Positions 9,212 through 16,579 are shown, counted from the first letter of the stretch. The stretch is 44,199 nt of DNA from Methylobacterium sp. WL119 (GCF_008039875.1 NZ_VRUU01000038.1:1-44199); one strand, 5' to 3'. Translations and numbers: made by a program. Notes: generated from the letters alone by a model not told the origin.

Positions 9212-10137
9212 CCGAACCCCTCTTCCACCAACCCGTGACCTTCATGGGGCTGCCGGCCGGACGTCCAGGCCCGGGCTGCCGTGCCGCGATCCTAGGCGCA
9301 CCGTTCGACTGCGGCACGCATCCCTTCCGCGTCGGCGCTCGCCAGGGGCCGACGCACGTGCGGCAGCAATCCGGCCTGATCCGCCGGTATCACCCGGCCC
9401 TGGCCGATGCGGACGTGCTCACACTGCTCGGTGCCGTCGATTGCGGAGATGCGATCCTGACGCCGGGCCGCATCAAGGACGCACTCCCCCGCATCGAGGC
9501 CGCGGCGACGTCGATCCTCGAGACCGGGGCCGTTCCGATCGGCATCGGTGGCGACGGCTCCGTATCGCTTGCGCTGATGCGGGCCGCGGCTCGACAGCAT
9601 CCCGGCCTCGTCGCGCTGCACATCGACAGCCATACCGACGCTTACCCCTACGTTCCGGAAGATCGCTACAACGCCGCAACCCAGTTCACGAACGCGGCCG
9701 AAGAAGGTCTCGTCGACGCCGCACTCTCCTGGCATGTCGGCATCCGTGGGTTCACCTATCGTGACGGCGTCCTCGACCATGCCAACCATCTTGGCTTCCG
9801 CGTGGTCACCACCGAGACGCTGCTGCGACGCGGCTTCGAACAGACCATCGCGGAGTTCCGCCACGCCGTCGCTGGACGTCCCGTCTATCTGTGCTGGGAC
9901 ATGGACGTGTTCGACCCGTCGGTCGCACCAGGCGTGTGCACCCCAAGTTGGGGTGGCCTTAGTGCTCGGGAAGGTATCGAGCTCCTTCGCAGTCTTACCG
10001 ACCTGAACATCGTCGCGGTCGACTTCAACACCGTTAGCCCGCCCCATGACGTAAACGACATGGCCGCGCATCTGTGCGCTCACATGATCATGGAGACGAT
10101 GGTGCTGTTAGCCCGTCAATTCGGGCTACTCACCTGA
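9208..10137 (+). CDS. Divergent arginase/agmatinase-family protein lacking canonical active-site residues
   Basis: 309-residue ureohydrolase-fold protein starting with GTG in a GTGA overlap with the M20 gene. Normal members bind two Mn ions through GGDHS, DAHxD and SxDxD motifs and split guanidines to urea. Here Asp140, His142, Asp144 (HIDSHTD) and Asp231, Asp233 (CWDMDVFDP) are kept, but the first motif is GGDGS, with Gly117 in place of the metal-binding His. The Glu before the late VSPP motif (EVSP in arginases and agmatinases) is Thr in FNTVSPP. APGTGTPEPGG has become APGVCTPSWGG. I therefore infer a changed metal site and a changed substrate or reaction. Agmatinase, guanidinobutyrase or formiminoglutamase activity should not be assumed. 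Confidence 0.85.
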   Translation: MTEPLFHQPVTFMGLPAGRPGPGCRAAILGAPFDCGTHPFRVGARQGPTHVRQQSGLIRRYHPALADADVLTLLGAVDCGDAILTPGRIKDALPRIEAAATSILETGAVPIGIGGDGSVSLALMRAAARQHPGLVALHIDSHTDAYPYVPEDRYNAATQFTNAAEEGLVDAALSWHVGIRGFTYRDGVLDHANHLGFRVVTTETLLRRGFEQTIAEFRHAVAGRPVYLCWDMDVFDPSVAPGVCTPSWGGLSAREGIELLRSLTDLNIVAVDFNTVSPPHDVNDMAAHLCAHMIMETMVLLARQFGLLT

Positions 10138-10278
10138 CCCGAGATGGCGGGCCGCCTCGCACCGAAATCATATGCGCAATGCCATTCGCAATCGTGGTGG
10201 TCGCATCCAGATCGAACCGAGTTAGCGTCACCGCTGGTTCATGGTCGACAGCCGAACGCTGCCTCCTCTAGATCCATC

Positions 10279-10974
10279 TCAGCCCCGCGGCGCCCGCCAC
10301 CCGGCTGCTTTCGCCTCGTCCTCGGTGCAGAACATGCGCTCGCCGGCCTTCTCGTCGATCACGGTGCGCGTGTAGGCGCTCGTCCCTGGCAGGTGGTAGA
10401 TCCGATCGCCCCTGGCCGAGATGTTGCCCTTGATCGTGCACGTCATGGAGGCATTCGATCCGGCTGGTGTTGGCTCGTCAGCTGCTCGCGCCGCCACTCC
10501 ACCTCGACGCGCTCGACGCCACCCGGATGGGTCCTCGAACGTGCCGGCCCAAATCCCTCGCTTGGCCGCACGCGCCTGTGCTTCCTGTCCAGCATAGTCG
10601 GTCGAGTAGCGCCGGAAGGCGATGGCATGGCCTTGCGCCACCATCCAGGCGTTCAGGTCCTCAGGGCCCTTCCTGCAGATGGCAACGGTGCGACCATAAC
10701 GGTCGGTGTCCCGAGACTCACATGAGATTGGCGCCTCGCCGATCCGGTCCGACAGCGCGAGGGCAGCAACCTGTCCGCAGCGGTACTCCTTGCCGGCGGC
10801 GTCCTCGCATACCTGGGCGCTCTCCGGCGCGTCGATGCCGAAGAGGCGAATGCGGATGCCGTGGATCACCACCGTGTCGCCATCGGTGACGCTGGCCCGG
10901 CCGATGATCGGCTCGGCAGCGAATGCGCCCCCACCCTGCAACATGATGATGGCGGTGAGCAGGGCGTGACGCAT
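10279..10974 (-). CDS. Secreted staphylococcal-type nuclease (SNase), copy 1
   Basis: 231-residue exported nuclease. Residues 1-19 are a signal peptide ending AFA. The SNase fold follows, with DGDT (Ca-binding Asp), IRLFGIDAPES (Arg, Asp and Glu of the active site) and DRYGRT (second catalytic Arg). The last ~50 residues (from CTIKGNIS to AAGWR) form a small Cys-containing tail of the kind annotated as a sunset domain in related nucleases. The ATG at 10974 was chosen because the signal peptide begins there; the longer open frame upstream is not protein-like. It is a paralogue of the gene at 30355, in opposite orientation about 20 kb away. Confidence 0.87.
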   Translation of the reverse strand: MRHALLTAIIMLQGGGAFAAEPIIGRASVTDGDTVVIHGIRIRLFGIDAPESAQVCEDAAGKEYRCGQVAALALSDRIGEAPISCESRDTDRYGRTVAICRKGPEDLNAWMVAQGHAIAFRRYSTDYAGQEAQARAAKRGIWAGTFEDPSGWRRARRGGVAARAADEPTPAGSNASMTCTIKGNISARGDRIYHLPGTSAYTRTVIDEKAGERMFCTEDEAKAAGWRAPRG

Positions 10975-11325
10975 GCGAATGACCCTACGCGTTGCCGACG
11001 ACCTGTCGAGTAGCGTCCATTCGGACACCAGCGCTGCACCTTCCACGGTAAACGTCACCAACAATGGTGAGCCGGTCACCGCTGCTGAGGTGCGGTAGCA
11101 TCCCGACGGCTCGCTCGACATCATCCTCAACCAGATGGAGGCGCGGTCTGCCGGCCAAATCGCAGAAGCTCGGGGACCGCTTCCTGACACTATCGGGCCG
11201 GCGGCCGGCGCCTGAGGGGCTGAGGCCGCTCGCCGGCCCCATAGCGGGAGGGGAAGTCCGGATCGCTGGGACGAAGGGCCGGCCCCGGCGAAAGCCGATC
11301 AGATGCGATAGCCTCTTGCTGATGG
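10975..11325. other. No convincing gene
   Basis: This 351-bp stretch upstream of the nuclease carries only short open frames with compositional bias and no recognisable motif. It presumably contains the nuclease promoter. No tRNA, repeat or IS end was recognised in it. Confidence 0.5.
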
Positions 11326-11553
11326 CTACTTCTTTCTATCGCCACCTAATGGCTTCGGTGCAGGTTTCTCTGGTGATTTGGACGGGGGTTTCTGCTCGGG
11401 TTGCGGCAGGCGTCGCTTCGGATGATCGTCGCTTTTGATCACGTGATCCTGCGCGGGCGCCCGCTTGGTCTCGTCGATGCGATGTGTATCAGCTCCAGGG
11501 CTTTTCGTGCCCGTCGGGCGTTTCTCAGGATGAGCATCCAGGCCAGCAGTCAT
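11326..11553 (-). CDS. Small Pro/Lys-rich hypothetical protein (doubtful)
   Basis: 75 codons beginning at the ATG at 11553. The product is hydrophilic and disordered-looking, with repeated Pro, Lys and Asp (for example KPPSKSPEKPAPKPLGG near the C-terminus) and no known domain. Its start codon overlaps the start codon of the divergent membrane protein gene in the tetranucleotide CATG, so neither gene could have a normal leader if both were real. A start at 11610 is also possible. It may be a chance open frame. Confidence 0.35.
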   Translation of the reverse strand: MTAGLDAHPEKRPTGTKSPGADTHRIDETKRAPAQDHVIKSDDHPKRRLPQPEQKPPSKSPEKPAPKPLGGDRKK

Positions 11554-12109
11554 GTCTGAGATCACCGATACGTTCGCGACGGCCGAAGATGGCACGCTCG
11601 ATCTGATCAAGCGAGAGGCCGACGCCTATCTCGGTGCACAGTTGACGGTGGCGCTGGCTGGTAATCAGCGAGCAATGACCTTCTTTGGGTTCCTGGCGAC
11701 GGCCGCCTCGGTGATCGCAACGGCGAGCGTCACCGTCCTAGTGACCAAGCCCGATTTCCTCCCGTTCGGCATCATCGGATTGGCGGTGGTCGCTGGATTG
11801 CTGGCTGCCATGGTGCTCGCCAACCTCTCTGCGATGCCCGATGCATTCAGCTATGTGGGCAACACGCCGGCGGGGTGGGTCGCGGACGTGAAGGGGAAGA
11901 AGCCCCTCGGGCTATCGAAGGCCGAGGCTCTCGAGGACAGCGCTGAGTGCATTACCGCCAATCGCGCTGTGCTGGAGCGAGCGGCAAAGCTCATCCGATG
12001 GGCTATGTGGACAGCCTGGGGCAGCATCAGTCTCGGGGCGCTCGTTTCGCTCGTGACGCTCGGGCAGATCATGGATGCGTCTGCGGTTGTCCCCACCCCA
12101 CCAGGATAG
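11552..12109 (+). CDS. Three-helix membrane protein of unknown function
   Basis: 185 residues. An amphipathic N-terminal helix (residues 18-42, with EADAYLGAQL) is followed by two adjacent transmembrane helices at about 43-65 and 70-94. A cytoplasm-sized loop of about 55 residues and a third hydrophobic helix at about 148-172 complete it. The layout resembles small helical membrane effectors and holin-like proteins in general outline, but no family signature was recognised. It is followed by 92 bp and then the convergent protease pair. Unknown function. Confidence 0.7.
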   Translation: MSEITDTFATAEDGTLDLIKREADAYLGAQLTVALAGNQRAMTFFGFLATAASVIATASVTVLVTKPDFLPFGIIGLAVVAGLLAAMVLANLSAMPDAFSYVGNTPAGWVADVKGKKPLGLSKAEALEDSAECITANRAVLERAAKLIRWAMWTAWGSISLGALVSLVTLGQIMDASAVVPTPPG

Positions 12110-12201
12110 CAGAGTGAGGACTCTCTCCCCTGACGCCGTCAGGGGTATCCTCGGCCGATGGCCGTGAGGCCGCATCGCCCCAACAAGATATGCATCGAAA
12201 C

Positions 12202-12432
12202 TTAGTGGTGAGCGGGAAAAGCTATGCCGTTCAAGCGGTCGCGCCGCTCAACAGGAAAACCTAGGTACTCATGCATGTTAAAGTGGTGATTTTCGAGCCA
12301 TTCTGGGTCTGCTGCTACTACCAAGCATAGACCCGCGTCAGTGTGCCAGACAAATACAGACCCACGCTGGGCGGGCAGATTCAGATCAGCCGCCAAGCGT
12401 TTCGCTGCCACCAATGGTGAAACGTCGGACAT
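12202..12432 (-). CDS. Small protein coupled to the NAL1-like protease
   Basis: 76 residues from the ATG at 12432, whose A is shared with the protease stop TGA (TGATG, one-base overlap); an in-frame TTG one codon earlier is an alternative start. The N-terminal part (SPLVAAKRLAADLNLP) is helical, and the middle (GSVFVWHTDAGLCLVVAADPEW) looks like a beta hairpin. No family is recognised. Translational coupling to the protease suggests that the two work together, for instance as regulator, inhibitor or substrate adaptor; this is inference. Confidence 0.7.
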   Translation of the reverse strand: MSDVSPLVAAKRLAADLNLPAQRGSVFVWHTDAGLCLVVAADPEWLENHHFNMHEYLGFPVERRDRLNGIAFPAHH

Positions 12433-13586
12433 CAAAGATTGTGACCCGCAACAATCTGAAGTTCAAGCTTATCCAGGATAGGTCTTAACGGCAGGATAAA
12501 ACTCAGATTTCTGTCAGGGTCCCCCGCAAAAACCAAGCCGACGGCTCTCCGCACGCCCTGAGCGTCACGGCTCACGACGAGAGAACCAGAGTCTCCTGGC
12601 TTTGAAAATGGCGTCGGGAAACTCTGAATGATGAATGTCTCCTCGAAAAAAACGCTCTTCGTGATGCCGTACTCCCGGACATTATAAGCCACCGGAACGG
12701 GCGAGGCAGACTGCGCGACGATCTGGCCATGAGTATGGCCCGTGGTCCTGCCGACTTTTTCCATGAGCATGCCTGGCATCGGATCAGCGACCTCGAGCGG
12801 GGTATCATAGGCATTCCCCTGCATCGAGGTCACGTTTTCTGGATCCACTATCTCGAAACAGCATGCATCCCAGTTGACGCTGATGTCCACATTCTCCGGG
12901 ATCCCATCGTTGATAGGCAGCAAGCGCACATGTCTTCCAATCGTGAACGGCGCACGGTGTTCGGCGGTCACGTCGACGGGGCCGGGAGCCAGGATCGGTA
13001 GGCCCGGCTGAGCGTGATTGCACGCTCCTGAAACATGGTTGTTGCTTACGCCATGCAGCACGCCATCGGCATCCCGCGTGAGCAGTCCGATCGTTCCAGC
13101 GCCCATACAATTCGCTGGAAATACGGAGCTACCACAACAGTACTTTCCATTGTGCTCGAAGTAAGGACGATGCGCCTGTGGCGGCGGAGGATTACCTTTT
13201 ACCTGAGCAATACCACCATAAATATATTCGACGGCAAAGCCACCAGGCCAATTGCTCGGCATAAATTTTCGTTCTGTTGCCGTAAGTTTGCCTTTGGTAA
13301 AAATTACAACTCGCCTGCCGGCTTCATCGAAGCCCACAAGATTGATCGCGCGTTTTCGAAATACGTCCTGGACCCTCTGGGCGTTAAACGTCCCGGGAAC
13401 ATCTGCGACGGCTTCTTCGTCTTCCGTCTCTATCGATTCTTCCATACCTGAAAGAGAGAGTAGATGATTTTCTTTAGCCCACTGAAGAACTGAAAGAGCG
13501 GCATTTTTTGTGGGCGTCTCTACCTCATCTTGTTCTGCAACGACATTCGGGGCATCGTCCGCCTCGACAGCGATATCATCGGCCAT
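12432..13586 (-). CDS. NAL1-like trypsin-fold serine protease
   Basis: 384 residues. The charged N-terminal ~130 residues are not recognised. The protease domain has a plausible catalytic triad: His184 in GVSNNHVSG, Asp234 in ENVDISV and Ser333 in KPGDSGSLV, followed by GLVFAGD. The KPGDSGS and FAGD pattern resembles the NAL1-like bacterial and plant trypsin-like proteins, which have a normal triad and unknown substrates. There is no signal peptide, so the enzyme is probably intracellular. It is followed with a one-base overlap by a 76-residue gene. The codon use is more AT-rich than that of the flanking genes, suggesting transfer. A defence or stress role is possible but unproven. Confidence 0.8.
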   Translation of the reverse strand: MADDIAVEADDAPNVVAEQDEVETPTKNAALSVLQWAKENHLLSLSGMEESIETEDEEAVADVPGTFNAQRVQDVFRKRAINLVGFDEAGRRVVIFTKGKLTATERKFMPSNWPGGFAVEYIYGGIAQVKGNPPPPQAHRPYFEHNGKYCCGSSVFPANCMGAGTIGLLTRDADGVLHGVSNNHVSGACNHAQPGLPILAPGPVDVTAEHRAPFTIGRHVRLLPINDGIPENVDISVNWDACCFEIVDPENVTSMQGNAYDTPLEVADPMPGMLMEKVGRTTGHTHGQIVAQSASPVPVAYNVREYGITKSVFFEETFIIQSFPTPFSKPGDSGSLVVSRDAQGVRRAVGLVFAGDPDRNLSFILPLRPILDKLELQIVAGHNL

Positions 13587-13695
13587 GAAAAGCTATCGTC
13601 CTTCCCTAGAGCACTCGTTCTTGTATCGTCGCTATATCAAATCGGTCATTTGAGGGGCAGACAGAATCCGCAATGTCGGACCGCGATTCAACAGA

Positions 13696-13986
13696 ATGTT
13701 GCAGTTAGGGCAGGTCGTCGCTGCCGGCAAAAGCTACATTGCCGGAGGGGCGAACGGACGGGCGAAGCGCCGGCGCACCGACGAGTACGACGCGGCGCAG
13801 GAGCGGGGTGAAGTCCAAGGGCACGGCGGCCAGGGTAGGAGGGATGTTCCAGACGGTAACATCCCTGCTGCCACCGTCACCGACCTCGGCCTCACCCGCA
13901 AAGCCGTGCACGAGGCGCGGCAGATCCGCGATGCTCAGGTGTCGGATCCCGGCTTAATCCGTCGCACGCCCGACGCATATCAGTAG
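13696..13986 (+). pseudogene. Fragment resembling a mobile-element replication/ParB-associated protein
   Basis: An open frame of 96 codons. Its middle (EYDAAQERGEV, then DVPDGN and TVTDLGLTRKAVHEARQIRDA) resembles the C-terminal part of phage or plasmid proteins in which a RxxxEYDAAQERGEV segment is followed by a helix-turn-helix-like block. Neither a proper N-terminal domain nor a convincing start or RBS is present, so it is read as a relic. Its presence supports past insertion of mobile DNA to the left of the tRNA scar. Confidence 0.4.
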
Positions 13987-14021
13987 CAGCAGGATCCGAC
14001 CGAGCCACGGATCTGGCAGCT

Positions 14022-14231
14022 TCAATCGGCGTCGGGGAACTGCTCTTTGTGTGATGCGAGATGCGCCTGGCGAGTCTCAAGGCTTCGTCGTGCTTTTCTG
14101 ATGTGTTGGCCAGCGCGAAGGTTGCCCGGATTGGATCGAGCTAGCGATTGAGCGAGATCGAGAGTTTCTTCGGCCTGGGCAACGTTAGCCTCAAGAATCG
14201 CTCTTGCCTCTGCGGCGGTCAATTGTTTCAT
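14022..14231 (-). CDS. Small helical hypothetical protein
   Basis: 69 residues, rich in Ala, Glu, Gln and Arg and predicted to be almost entirely helical (EARAILEANVAQAEETLDLA, then IRKARRSLETRQAHL), probably a coiled coil or helical hairpin. A good GGAG ribosome binding site lies 9 bases before the ATG. No family recognised. Confidence 0.65.
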   Translation of the reverse strand: MKQLTAAEARAILEANVAQAEETLDLAQSLARSNPGNLRAGQHIRKARRSLETRQAHLASHKEQFPDAD

Positions 14232-14348
14232 CTAAATGGCTCCGGTTTAAATAGACACATTAAAAACAAAGATACTTTGTTGAAGCGCAGCTATCACTAT
14301 TGTAAATTATTTTCTTAGTCTTGGATGTAAAATTAATTTATATGGAAT

Positions 14349-14819
14349 TTAAGGAGTGTTCATGTCAATAAATTCGATCAACACATTCGTATATGCATCA
14401 ATGTCAGCTTCTGATATTTTGAGCGTAATGCTCTTGCGTGGAAAGCTTGACTTTGTTCCAAGTTTGAAATTGATATCACCATTATTTTCGACTACCATAA
14501 GTATTCTCTGCATATCTCCATCGTCGAACGGGAAGGGCTTGCGAGTGTATCCAATTTTTCCTTTATATACTCTGTCGCTATCCGATTTTTGCTCTGCGAT
14601 CAGATATAGAGGTTTGCCGTGTTGTGACAGAGCGCTATTCACTCTATCAATAGCTTCGGTCAATACTTGCATATTAACGGACCATGACGCCTGTACGGAT
14701 TGCCGTACTTGCTCTCGCGCAAGGCGATCCGCCTCTTGAGCCTCCTGAACAGCTTTTTTCCGCCGAGCCTCTTCGGCCTGTCGTCCTGCGAGCTGAGCAA
14801 GCTTTTCATTCAGGCTCAT
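14349..14819 (-). CDS. AT-rich hypothetical protein with N-terminal coiled coil
   Basis: 156 residues from ATG 14819, with GGATGG upstream. Residues 1-45 form a highly charged helix with Ala, Glu, Lys and Arg (ARRKKAVQEAQEADRLAREQ). The remaining ~110 residues are a mixed alpha/beta domain (QVLTEAIDRVNSAL, KIGYTRKPFPF, RILMVVENNGDINF). The low GC compared with the neighbours suggests recent acquisition. The longer open frame upstream to 14894 runs through the palindromic repeats and is rejected as start. Function unknown. Confidence 0.7.
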   Translation of the reverse strand: MSLNEKLAQLAGRQAEEARRKKAVQEAQEADRLAREQVRQSVQASWSVNMQVLTEAIDRVNSALSQHGKPLYLIAEQKSDSDRVYKGKIGYTRKPFPFDDGDMQRILMVVENNGDINFKLGTKSSFPRKSITLKISEADIDAYTNVLIEFIDMNTP

Positions 14820-14830
14820 CGTGTTCCATC

Positions 14831-14908
14831 CGTGTTGCACGGACCAGCCTACGCTCGGCCGTAACCCGTTGTAAACGTTAGGTTCGTGTTGCAAGCCGCT
14901 GCAACACG
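14831..14908. promoter_or_regulatory. CGTGTTGCA repeats upstream of the 14.8-kb gene (operator-like)
   Basis: Perfect 9-bp inverted repeat CGTGTTGCA, AGCCGC, TGCAACACG at 14885-14908, with another copy of CGTGTTGCA at 14831-14839, exactly 54 bp from the first. They lie immediately upstream of the minus-strand gene starting at 14819, as expected for operator sites, and 60-140 bp left of the tRNA scar, so binding sites for a recombination protein are an alternative. Confidence 0.45.
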
Positions 14909-14970
14909 GATTGAGGTTCCTGCCGCCAAGAAAAAACCCGCCAAGTCATTGACCAGGCGGGCTAAAATGA

Positions 14971-15015
14971 TGGTGAGCGCGTTGGGGTTCGAACCCAAGA
15001 CCTACAGATTAAAAG
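14971..15015 (-). other. tRNA-Lys(UUU) 3' fragment: attachment-site scar
   Basis: On the minus strand these 45 nt read as the 3' part of a tRNA: anticodon loop CTTTTAA (anticodon UUU), stem TCTGT, variable loop AGGTC, T-arm TTGGG-TTCGAAC-CCCAA, acceptor CGCGCTC, discriminator A and CCA. The bases before it (AATTT) cannot pair with TCTGT, so the 5' half is missing. A tRNA 3' end starting at the anticodon loop is the standard duplicated core of tyrosine-integrase att sites. With this orientation, the chromosome lies to the left, the element to the right, and the intact tRNA should be at the far right end beyond the window. Confidence 0.8.
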
Positions 15016-15057
15016 AAATTACTTCTTCCAAAAAAAGATAACAAAAACAAAGGCCTC

Positions 15058-15121
15058 GGTTGCCAAATCGGGAGGCCTCATCTCGCAATTTCGTGTGGGG
15101 TTTTGGAGAGGTTTGGCAACC
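15058..15121. repeat. 10-bp inverted repeat next to the att scar
   Basis: GGTTGCCAAA at 15058-15067 is matched by TTTGGCAACC at 15112-15121, with 44 bp between. Two direct copies of AGGCCTC (15051 and 15073) lie within the same stretch. Being 40-100 bp inside the predicted element end, these could be arm-type sites for an integrase or excisionase, or a hairpin. Nothing in the window proves either. Confidence 0.4.
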
Positions 15122-15172
15122 ACAGGAAGGCTCACCCCGCAGGAGATTTCATCATCGAGGGCGGAGGGTTTG

Positions 15173-15469
15173 ATGCCCTGGCATGAGCCCGCAGTGCGAC
15201 GCCTGATGCAGCGGTTCCAACCCAGCATTGAGGCGCGGATCACGGACGCCCTCGGCAAGCTGCTTGCGGCGATCGAGGCCAGCGAGGTCACCATCATGGC
15301 GGCAGCAAGCGCGCTCCGCTGGCACGGCGAGAACCTGCACAAGGCCGGCGGCGTCGAGGCGATGCGGTCAGCGCTGGACACGGTCTGCACCGCGAACCCC
15401 GACTGGGCAGACGAGCGTCGGGCGACGATCACCGCGGCATGGGCCGCACTCTCGGAGATGAAGCCATGA
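15173..15469 (+). CDS. Small phage-type hypothetical protein
   Basis: 98 residues from ATG 15173, with GGAGG 5-9 bases upstream; the longer open frame from 15095 is rejected because it lacks an RBS and spans the inverted repeat. The protein is helical and Ala-rich. The middle (ASALRWHGENLHKAGG) and the C-terminal block (PDWADERRATITAAWAAL) are of the type found in small phage genes before terminase genes. It begins a run of small plus-strand genes and overlaps the next by 4 bp (ATGA). Function unknown. Confidence 0.65.
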   Translation: MPWHEPAVRRLMQRFQPSIEARITDALGKLLAAIEASEVTIMAAASALRWHGENLHKAGGVEAMRSALDTVCTANPDWADERRATITAAWAALSEMKP

Positions 15470-15666
15470 ACGAACAGATCAGGTTGGCCCATAACGCCGG
15501 GGTCGCACGCGCGATCAGCCTGGCGAAGCAGAGCGCCGACATCATCGAGGGCGAGGGTGACATGGCCGGGCCGCGCGACCCTGTCAGTGTCGAAGCGTTG
15601 CGCACCTTCGCCCGGGAGGCAGCTAACCTCCTCAAGCCCCTGCCTGTGACTGACGAGGAGGCCTAA
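15466..15666 (+). CDS. Small phage-type hypothetical protein
   Basis: 66 residues starting at the ATGA overlap with the preceding gene. It is a helical acidic protein (GVARAISLAKQSADIIEGEG, then EALRTFAREAANLLKPL). No recognised family. Translational coupling and position put it in the same transcript as its neighbours and the terminase-like gene. Confidence 0.65.
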   Translation: MNEQIRLAHNAGVARAISLAKQSADIIEGEGDMAGPRDPVSVEALRTFAREAANLLKPLPVTDEEA

Positions 15667-15668
15667 GC

Positions 15669-16031
15669 ATGGGAGAGATCATCGGCTTCCCGGACCGCCC
15701 GAACTCGGCCGGCGCCAGCGCGTACGACCAGGACGTCGTCCACGTCTACGAGGCGATCAAGAGCGCCCTCCCCCGGGAGGTGTTGAACGAGATCCTTGAG
15801 ACCGACCTGATGCTGGCGGCAGCCCGAGCCATCGCCCGGCTCGACGAGGTCCGGGCAATCCGGCACGTCGCCCAGGAGCGGGCGCAAGCGGCAGCACGGG
15901 CGGCATGCGAGGCGGCGGCGGCCGGGGAAGACGCGCCGGCCAATCCGGGCCGCGGGGAATACAAGGCGCTATCCGACCTGTTCGGCGGCCGGCCACCTTC
16001 GGACGAATCACCAGGGCCGGTCGTCGCGTGA
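15669..16031 (+). CDS. Small phage-type hypothetical protein
   Basis: 120 residues, starting 2 bp after the previous stop with GAGGAGG upstream. The N-terminal half is helical (DVVHVYEAIKSALPREVLNEIL, split by LETDLMLAAARAIARLDEVR), followed by an Ala-rich helix and a flexible Gly/Pro tail. No recognised domain. Probably part of the early-to-packaging transition segment of the element. Confidence 0.65.
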   Translation: MGEIIGFPDRPNSAGASAYDQDVVHVYEAIKSALPREVLNEILETDLMLAAARAIARLDEVRAIRHVAQERAQAAARAACEAAAAGEDAPANPGRGEYKALSDLFGGRPPSDESPGPVVA

Positions 16032-16114
16032 TCACCTCGCGCACGCGATATTGGCCACATGACGCGCATGCGGTATTCTGTTACCGCAATCGCAACTACG
16101 ACACCGCGCAGCCG

Positions 16115-16546
16115 ATGACCGCTTACAGCTCCACGACCGCCGTCCTGATCGTCGAACGGATCGCCGACGGCGAGTCGCTGAGAGGGATCTGCCAAGGCGA
16201 AAGCATGCCGAGCCGTGAGACCGTCCGCCGCTGGGTCCGCGACAACCCCGAGTTCCGCCAGAGCTACACCGAAGCGATGCAAGCCCGGCCCGACGCCTTC
16301 CTGGAGCAGATCATCGACATCTCCAACGACGAGACGAAGGATTGGCAGCACCGGCGGCTGCAGATCTCGACCCTGCAGTGGGCCATGGCGAAATGCGCTC
16401 CGAAAAAGTACGGCGAGAAGATCACCCACGCCGGCGACCCGGACGCCCCCCTGATCACTGCCGATGCTGTGGACGTCGGCCGCCGCCTCGCCTTCATTCT
16501 CACGAAGAGCGCGCTCGAGCAGCAGGAGGCAGCGGAGCGGAGCTGA
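16115..16546 (+). CDS. Terminase small subunit-like protein
   Basis: 143 residues. Residues 10-50 form a helix-turn-helix (LIVERIADGESL, then SRETVRRWVRDNPEF), followed by helices around FLEQIIDISND and LQISTLQWAMAKCAPKKYGEK. This is the arrangement of small terminase subunits, which bind the packaging site and recruit the large subunit. The ATG at 16115 is the first codon compatible with the family N-terminus; no strong RBS is seen. The expected large terminase gene does not follow, which suggests deletion or a satellite-type arrangement. Confidence 0.75.
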   Translation: MTAYSSTTAVLIVERIADGESLRGICQGESMPSRETVRRWVRDNPEFRQSYTEAMQARPDAFLEQIIDISNDETKDWQHRRLQISTLQWAMAKCAPKKYGEKITHAGDPDAPLITADAVDVGRRLAFILTKSALEQQEAAERS

Positions 16547-16579
16547 ATGAGCCAGCGGTGGTGTTCTGACGCCGTAGAC

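Noticed and set aside
11064..11438. Plus-strand open frame of 124 codons upstream of the nuclease
   Set aside because: Arg/Ser-rich, no recognisable segment and no RBS; likely chance.
14971..15015. A functional tRNA-Lys gene
   Set aside because: The 5' half (acceptor, D-arm and 5' anticodon stem) is absent; the preceding bases cannot pair with the anticodon stem.
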